Assembly: GCA_029582165.1 (NCBI GenBank)
Contig: CM055877.1
Span: forward strand, 32,886,249 to 32,950,248
Reading direction: 5' to 3'
Origin: Portulaca oleracea
Lineage: Eukaryota > Streptophyta > Magnoliopsida > Caryophyllales > Portulacaceae
Length of the DNA stretch: 64,000 bases
The notes beneath the pieces are model-generated. The model did no database searches. It was not told the DNA's origin and saw nothing but the letters and a program-made list of their open reading frames with translations. The position numbers were made by a program, and so were the translations under genes. The number at the start of each line of letters is the position of its first letter. Position 1 is the first letter of the stretch. Below, piece after piece: positions 57,142 to 64,000 of this stretch.

Positions 57142-57668
57142 TCAAAATTAAAAACAGGAGGAAAATGGCTCAAATTAAAAGACTCAAGAAATAAAAAGGA
57201 AAAAGAAACAGAAACAGAAACAAAGAGAGTTAGCGTTAGGGTTACAAGTACCATTAATCACCCATCAGGCCAAATCAAACATCAATCTATCAAGAAATAC
57301 CATGATTAATCAGGAAGAGAAGAAAATCAGTGAGAAATAGAAAGAATGAAGTTTTCGAAATCAAGAAAAGAGAACAAGTACTTCAGATGCGAAAAACTGT
57401 CAACAGTCTTAAGATGAATGCAAATATGCGCGGTTGGTTATGGACGTAGGCCAGCCAAAAGAGAAAACCTCACATAGGAAAGAATATGAACACTCAATTA
57501 CTCAAAGTTGAATATGTATGTGGGTTTTTCTCATACTCAGACCAAAAGAAACAACTTACCATAGGCTTGGTAAGAATCTCGCTCTCCACTGCTAATATAC
57601 AAATACACAAGTGACAATCAAGAAGACTTTTTAGGTTGTAACGAGGCTTAGGTTAGGGGAAAGGAGTG

Positions 57669-58563
57669 TGTTGAAGACAGGGTCAAGGTCCTTCATCGCG
57701 CATCCGCGAAGGACCTTCGGTTTTGATGAAAGCAAAAATCCGGAAAAGGGAAGTTGCCTTATATTATATAATCTGATTATATATTCTGAGTATAATATAT
57801 ATTCTGATTATATACTCAGATTATGTGTATATAATATATATATTTTGATTATATATTATATATTCTTATTATGGGCATGATTCTTGTAGATATAAGAAGG
57901 AAACAAAAGGAAACAAATCAAGGGAAATCAATCATGATTAGTGTAGCAGCAAAAGGGAAGAAATCAACACATAAGGCAAGTCACCGTTGGAAGGACTCAA
58001 GTACAAGCATCGAAAGGCGTCTATAAAAAGGACGATAGAAGAATTGAGAAGATATGCGATTCCACGAAAGTAATCGCGGAGTAAGAAATCCGGTGGGATT
58101 TCTCCGAGTGTGTAACCAATGGTTCGGTGGTGAAGGTAGCCAGTAAAGGACCTCTGGTGAAGGTATAGCCAAGGACCTTGGTGAACATTCGTTGTGTCCA
58201 CATGTGGTGGAGAGATGGTGTGTAGCAGAGCCTTGACGGACTAAGGCTGTGTGTGTTTGTGTTTGAATGTAATCCATCATGTTCCAAATCGCCGCTAGGG
58301 TTTTTCCTACGACGATCCTTATCTGTAGCTGACTCAAGGACATTTAGTCTTGGTCAGTGATCCTATCAGTAACTTCCTTCGGGCTGTTACTTCTTGTTTT
58401 GTTTTGTAAGTGTAACTTGTTCTTTGATTGTTATAAATCTAATGAGGTATTTCAGTTACACTGTGTTTTGATCCTTGGTTTCAAACCAAGGAAGTTTGCT
58501 CTAACGTCCTTACCTAGTGTGTAGATCTTAATTGTGAACTTCACCCCCTCTTGGGCTCCAACA
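57669..58563 (+). mobile_element. Copia-like solo LTR
   Basis: Starts TGTTGAAGAC and ends GGGCTCCAACA, with GAGTG on both sides (57664-57668, 58564-58568). It is 895 bp with a TATA box CTATAAAAAGGAC at 58020 and a strong hairpin at about 57688-57716 (GGTCCTTC with GAAGGACC). The TGTTG...CAACA ends and length suit a Copia LTR. The minus-strand frames inside it are not genes. Confidence 0.9.
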
Positions 58564-58568
58564 GAGTG

Positions 58569-60880
58569 GTAATATTTAGGTATGAGGAGTTAAAGAGCCA
58601 TGCTTGGATTGATTCTCAACAAAATATCACTCTTAACTCGCCTTCTTGCTTAATTTATGCAAGGAACTCATTTTTCTCCCTTATTGATATCAAACACCTT
58701 AACTAACTTTACAACCGGGTCAAAGTCATTCACAAATTTAAATTGAATCTCCCTAATCGCCCTTTTTTTTACTACTTCTCTTTTTGGTGGGTGATCAAGG
58801 AAGAAGAAAAACATAAAAATATAGCTTTGACCTCAATATATGTCAAAAGAACTTCATAACCAATTGGCTAATTCATAATCAATTGGGAAATAAAATGTGT
58901 CCCAATTCAATCGAAATTAAAATTCACACCCCAACATCTCAATTCCATTCGCAGCAACACCAAACCAATTTTCGCTCCCAGAACAATGAACTCTCACTAA
59001 TCCAAGCAAGGCAAAGGGTAGTTATGGGCCAAGGCTTGTATTGTCAGGGTTTCATCACAAAAATAAAGGTAATGAAAGGCTAGGCGAGGCTATAGAACGG
59101 TAATAATATTGTTAGGAAGGCTATTTGGCTATGTAGTTTAATTTATAAAAGAATGCCTCAATCATATTGTCACAATATGCAATGCAAAGATGCAGTCTCA
59201 AGCAAGATGCAAAACAAGTTCTAGAGGTGCAACTAGTGGTGGAGTCACTCAAGGAATAAAGGAATTGATAAAAATGATCAATACATAATTTTAGGCTATA
59301 TGGACTCACGGGATATGGCTCAATCAACTAAACCTAGCCCAAAGATTTGCGGCACACATATTTACACTTACTAAGATAGTCAAAGTAGTTAAACACACTT
59401 TTCATAACTTGACACAAAATCAGAACATTTGCAAAAACAGTTTCAAAAACTTTTAAAGTTCTCAACCAAACTTTTCAAGGTAAAGCAAGATAAACTGAAT
59501 GTCTAATTGGTTTACAAATCATCACCAAAGATGTTCCGGACAGGCTGATCCTAATCCTATATTTTTTGGTCATTTCTATTTTTCAGATTTTTTTTACTCT
59601 TTTTCTAATTTTGGTGAATGCAAAACAAAGAAAAGAAAAACTAAAAAGAAAAGAAAGAAGAGAAAAGAAAATCTAATATGATCTAACTAATGCAACCTAG
59701 GTGAATGCAGGTTTACCAAATCTAAAAACTAGAAAGAAAAATTCAAAGAAAAGACTCTAAAACAATGACTCAAAATAAAGAAAAAGAAAAAGAAATTAAC
59801 TAAAACTCGCAAAAGAAAAAAAATGAAAACTAAACTAAGAAAAGAAAAATTTGAAAGAAAAATACGAAAATAAAGAAAAATAGTATATATACCCCCCATG
59901 CTTAAACATAGCATTGTCCTCAATGCAAAGGACACAGGTAAAAGGGGAAAGGTTGTTAACAAAGTATAACTAATTCATAACAAACCTATAACAAACTTAA
60001 AGTCATTAGGACTCCCCCCATGCTTGTATATTTAATTAACTAACATTCAAGATTCAAGATTTCAACCTTAACTACTCAAGAACTGAGTTTAACCAACTTC
60101 ACATGTTTTCAAAATAGATACTCAACAAATCCAACTCTAAATCATGTGTGATAAGCAACAAAGGTACCAACTTTTGAAATTAAACAACCTAAATATACAG
60201 ACTAGTATCAAAAACTACTCAAGCAAGGTGCACCAAACTATGAGCATGAACATGGTGAAGAGGGTAACATATCCAAGTATGAAATATGCAAAAACACACC
60301 ACAAATACTAGCAGGTAACGATAAAGTTGAAGAAGTAAATAAGAATCGTACCTCGAAGTTGCTTGAACACAGGTAGGAGTAGTGATTGCAGGTAAAAGAA
60401 ATTTGAAAATTTTCAGATTGAGAAATTATTTAGGCTAGAATCTTGGAGAAAGGTAGTTAATAAAGGAGTCGAGAAAGTAAAAGAAAAATAAAAGGTTTAA
60501 AAGAAAGAAAACAAATTTGAAAAAAATTAGGTATTTCAGAATTTTACTGAGAAGAGAAGAGAAATCATGAATAAAATCAGAAACGGGGAAGGCGCTGAGG
60601 GTGTTTCTTAGGCGCTGCCAGCGTCTTGTCTTGGCTGCGATTTTTGACTTTCTGTGCGAGACGCGGCCAGTGCTCTAGGGGCGCGGCCAGCGTTTTTGTA
60701 CCTGGCATCAACATTGACGTTTTTTTCTCGTCTGCCGCCCTTCTTTAATCTTCTATTTCACCTAAAAACAAGCAAACTAACAAAATTAGGACCTTAAAAT
60801 CCAAATAACCAAACATTCAAATTAAAACAAAATAAAATTGAATTGGGAAAAACTGAGGAAAAATTAAGAGTTACTAAACA
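58569..60880 (-). other. Noncoding interior of the second non-autonomous element
   Basis: A-rich on the plus strand with lysine-codon runs but no credible gene. Contains the hairpin at 59911, two CCCCCCATGCTT words (59891, 60016), which on the minus strand are purine-rich tracts, and a short GC array at 60590-60700 (GGCGCTGCCAGCG, GGCGCGGCCAGCG) like those in the LTRs. Confidence 0.5.
59911..59926 (-). other. Small conserved hairpin
   Basis: GCATTGTCCTCAATGC: a 6-bp stem around TCCT, next to a CCCCCCATGCTT word. Compare 48446-48461. Confidence 0.55.
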
Positions 60881-60883
60881 TAA

Positions 60884-62032
60884 TCAGAATAAACTCAATC
60901 CAAAGGTCAAGATCCGGGTCTTCGTTCCGAATGACGTCAAAGCCCTTAGAAGCTTGTCAAACTCCTCTTCATGCGGTTTGCAAGCTAGCAGGTTAGAGAT
61001 CAACTGAAAACTTATAAAATAAAACATTAGTAAAGTTATCAGTAATAAATCAAATTTGCTAGAAAAATCAAAAGATTCATAATATGTCGTCCACATGAAT
61101 TTTCTAGAAATGTCCTCTAGGTGTATCCAACATAGATCAAGGGAAGGGTAATTACCTAAGGACAATTCATCAATAATACTGTTAGTTTCACCAATTGAAA
61201 CACAAGAATTAACCTCATCAAAGATATTAATTTGAACATCAAACGTCTTTTCATCACGTATGGATTCCTTATTAATTTCTAGTGAAACTGAAGGTAGTGA
61301 AAAAGGAATAGAAGCACGAATTAAATTACTGGAATCAGGGAGTAGAATATTATCAGGGTCCTTGTTTGAAAAATTCAATTCAATATTAATTTTCTCGCTA
61401 GGTTCCTTACTAATAATTTCAACTGACTCATGATGAAAATCACCCTCATTCCTAATGTTTGACTCAAAAGTCTCACTCACCTCAGACTCTGTCGACTGAG
61501 AAAAAGGTATGGAAGTGTCATGCAAATCAGAAACACCATTAGTAGTGTTTTCAAGTAAAGAAGAATCATCTAAACTAACTTCTAAAGGAGATGGGGACTT
61601 GCTATCATCATTAGAACTAGAGCTATTGGTCTGCAACAAGTCCGTGAAGTCAGTAAATTGAGTAGCCCTAGGGCAAGCAAAATCATCATGCTTAGAAGAA
61701 TTACATAAAGTACAAGCAATTGAATTACGAGATTGTATATAGGAACAAGCATGAAAGGCACAAGGATTGGGGTAATCAGATAGACAATTGCATAAATTAT
61801 AGGTGTCATCTGAAAGCAATTCAAGTGATTTCATAGCTTAATTAAAAGGTTTATCACGAAAACCCAAATAATTCAGAAGATTACGTGTCTCCACATTCAC
61901 TCCTTCAAAAACAATATCAAGAATTTCAGGTTCTCCTAACGTGATATGGTCTAGAACAGGAGCAACAATTAATCGTTCATAATATCGCCAAAATAATTCA
62001 CGTTTATCTTGAGGAAAACAAAGCATTGTCAT
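60884..62032 (-). pseudogene. Gag-like protein with CCHC knuckle and acidic tail
   Basis: A single frame of about 383 codons beginning 117 bp after the primer site, interrupted by one TAA at 61838-61840. The first part has FWRYYERL and ILDIVFEGVNVETRNLLNYL, matching the capsid C-lobe-like part of the protein at 48874-50376. After the stop come SLELLSDDTYNL, a CCHC knuckle CTLCNSSKHDDFAC, a long Ser/Asp/Glu-rich stretch, and EEEFDKLLRALTSFG, close to the FDNLLRAL end of its relative. Likely an RNA-binding particle protein of a non-autonomous retrotransposon. A hydrophobic stretch (LLLITLLMFYFISF) near the end could be a membrane segment, which is unusual for Gag. Confidence 0.75.
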
Positions 62033-62148
62033 ATTCTTTTTTAGATTTTAAATTTTTTTAAATTTTTATTTGATTTTAGGGTTTAAAGAAAAGCAATAAA
62101 AACCTAGTCAACCAGAGTGCGTTCGTCTAATGGCAGTTGGGGAAACAA

Positions 62149-62166
62149 GTCCCAGCAACGACGCCA
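62149..62166 (-). other. Primer-binding site
   Basis: The minus strand reads TGGCGTCGTTGCTGGGAC six bases after the LTR end, matching the tRNA-Asp-type site of Athila/Tat elements. Confidence 0.85.
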
Positions 62167-62172
62167 AAAACT

Positions 62173-63566
62173 TGACAGACCTAAAAGTATATGGTGTCTG
62201 TGTACCGCAAGTGTACGGGTCTTTGTAGTAATAAAATATCGTTATCTCTCAGGGACTTGTGTTCAACTACGCACTAAACTAGTTCACTATACAAAGGATC
62301 CTAGGTCGATCAAAGGGTTGTGGGTAATGATTCAGATAATTAACTAAGGAAGCAGGAAATTAAAGGATTCAACCAAATAATTAAAAGAGTTTAGGGGAGT
62401 CTACTCTAGTCAATCAATCAAATTATCAATAATCCTGGTGCAGGTAACAAGGTAATTCAGGGTCTATAATCTTTCTAGGCCTTATCACTTCGATCATTCG
62501 ATCCTAGGTGAGTTACAGTGAGTAGACTAAACATTATTTCTAACTATTTAACCTAATCAAAGATAAGAACTGATTATAAATTGACCCTAGGCAAGAATCA
62601 TTATGTCTAACTATATTCTAAACCTATTGAATCTACGCATTCCAATTCAAGACTCAAACTGTCGCTCTGTTGTCAAGAATCTAAAACCAGGTAGAGACTC
62701 AAATTGTCGTTCTATTGCCAAATTACCATGACATACAATACACGCAGATTAAACGAATAAAAGTATAACCTAACACCGAGACTGTATTCAAATTCAATCA
62801 ATAGACATCGAGTTTATCCCCCAAACAAGAAATCTAAGCACTCATAATAATAAAAACAAGGAAGACAATAATAAAATCTTAATAACGAAGCATAAAGTAA
62901 ATAGAAATTAAACCGAACGTTCGAGTCGTCGAATTCGATCTCTTCGTGTCACTCGATTCGATCTCTTTCTCCTCCTCTTTCGTTCCTAATCTACTAGAAC
63001 GGCTCCCCGAAGGGAGGAAAAATACAGAGAAAACCTATGTTAAACGGCGGAAAAAAAACTCTGAATAGTTAAAAGTTGTCCCAACTGAACGGCGAAGAAG
63101 TCCTTTTATAATGCGTGATTAGGGCTCAGAACGCTGGCTGCGTTTTGGAAACGTTGGCTGCATTTTGTCCAAAAAGTGAGAATCTTCCGCGAATGGGCGC
63201 TGGCTGCGCCTGGAAAAACGCTGGCTGCATTTTGGTTTTGTTCGGCCTCTAAAGTTTCTGGACGAGGCGCTGGCTGAGTTTTGTTCCTCCGCCTTACTGC
63301 GCTTCGGCCGTGGCAATCTGGGGCGTTCTTTCTTCTTTCCTTTCTTCTTGTTCAACTCTTTTTTTTATTTTCTTTGATTTTTCCCACTTTTCCTCCAATT
63401 TTTCATGCTTTTTGATATAGTTCCACTAATTCCTACATACACACCAATCTCGCGAACAATTGTATAAATCACAGAAATTGACATAAAAATACGGGATTTC
63501 GGATATAAAAAGCATGAAACTGACATGTTTTGAGCCCTAAAAATACTATATAAAAATCGCTTATCA
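62173..63566 (-). repeat. 5' LTR, 1394 bp
   Basis: Nearly identical to the 3' LTR. The main difference is in the array at 63128-63300, where a segment with TTCGGCCTCTAAAG and GACGAGGCGCTGGC replaces one word of the 3' LTR. TATA box at 63104-63111. Confidence 0.95.
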
Positions 63567-63571
63567 GAGGG

Positions 63572-64000
63572 GTGACTTTTATTTTTTTAATAATCAATTT
63601 TTATTATTCACATTCTTGAAATTACATCAAATTAATTTACAAATAATCTTACGTAAAATCTGATTTAAATCCGGGCCATGGCCCAACAGAGAATACTTAG
63701 GAAATTCAAAGGCCATGTGACCTTTGATATTTTCTATGGCATTTTCCCTTGAGTAGGCTCCGGATCGGAATATAGGCATATGTAAATTATTTTTTATAAA
63801 TTCTTTTGACGTAATAAACATATAAGTTAGATAATAAAAAGTGATTATATCAAAAAAGAAAGAGCCGCCAGTCAATTTAAGGAAATCGACAAACCATAAA
63901 TAATATAAAAATGACTCCGGTCTACGAACCCGAATTCTAAGTCTGGAAGAAAGGTTACGAATTCGAGAATTAAAATTATTCTCAAATCCGCCTAATCGAA
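63572..64000. other. Flanking DNA to the window end
   Basis: Continues the sequence broken at 55738. 63860-64000 has AGAGCCGCCAGTCAATTTAA, CGAACCCGAATTCTAAGTC and GGTTACGAATTCG, words I associate with internal leader regions of plant Ty3 elements, but the fragment is too short to assign. Confidence 0.3.

Larger units (their letters stand above)
55744..63566 (-). mobile_element. Second non-autonomous Athila/Tat-type retrotransposon
   Basis: Complete on the minus strand: 5' LTR 63566-62173, tRNA-Asp-type primer site, Gag-like frame, long noncoding interior, polypurine-like ATAAGGGGATT, 3' LTR 57102-55744. GAGGG flanks both sides (55739-55743, 63567-63571). No polymerase genes are visible in about 5 kb of interior. 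A Copia-like solo LTR is nested at 57669. Confidence 0.95.

Noticed and set aside
58021..58343. Overlapping minus-strand frames of 87-120 codons
   Set aside because: They lie wholly within the Copia-like solo LTR and have no domain signature.

Overview
Flowering-plant nuclear DNA made almost entirely of transposable elements. I recognise no ordinary host gene, tRNA, rRNA, CRISPR array or bacterial-type operon. The plant assignment rests on an Au-type SINE, Stowaway MITEs, long-LTR Del/Tekay-like and Athila/Tat-like Ty3 elements, a BED-finger hAT transposon, Mutator-like and Harbinger-like elements, and 9-10 bp Mutator-type target duplications. The species cannot be named. The nesting suggests heterochromatin.

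Layout. 1-1888: part of a minus-strand long LTR, then an AT microsatellite. 2145-9700: small DNA elements (Mutator-like long-TIR element, two adjacent Stowaways, two other MITEs, a palindromic foldback element, an Au SINE). 9790-14300: broken minus-strand Athila-like element whose LTR holds a solo LTR (12360-13306, TSD AGGGG). 14300-20060: intergenic DNA with two more foldback copies, a Stowaway and CACTA-like pieces. 20073-28590: long-arm foldback element split by a Harbinger-like element (20564-21582) and a Del/Tekay-like retrotransposon (21611-27586, TSD AAAAT). 29114-40871: a Mutator-like element with possible captured gene pieces, split by a Ty3 element (29334-39858, TSD ACCGC), itself split inside its integrase by a nearly intact hAT (34371-38216, TSD GAAGCTAC). 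41180-44600: a MITE and a decayed coding-like stretch. 44606-55366: minus-strand non-autonomous retrotransposon (TSD ACCAA) whose 5' LTR was invaded by a Del/Tekay-like element. 55744-63566: a second minus-strand non-autonomous retrotransposon (TSD GAGGG) holding a Copia-like solo LTR (TSD GAGTG).

Four observations stand out. (1) The 3.5-kb LTR at 21611 has a 1.5-kb GT-AG segment in its transcribed leader that is missing from the 1-1888 copy, with the break exactly at the AG. This looks like an intron lost by reverse transcription. (2) LTRs of several families carry arrays of GC-rich palindromic words upstream of the TATA box. The arrays differ between the two LTRs of one element while the rest stays nearly the same. 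(3) Two non-autonomous families encode related short Gag-like proteins (capsid-like part, one CCHC knuckle, acidic tail) and no polymerase. (4) The same families share small RNA hairpins whose stems vary in a compensating way.

Boundaries supported by TSDs are firm. Clade names, splice sites and captured-gene calls are inference from reading by eye.
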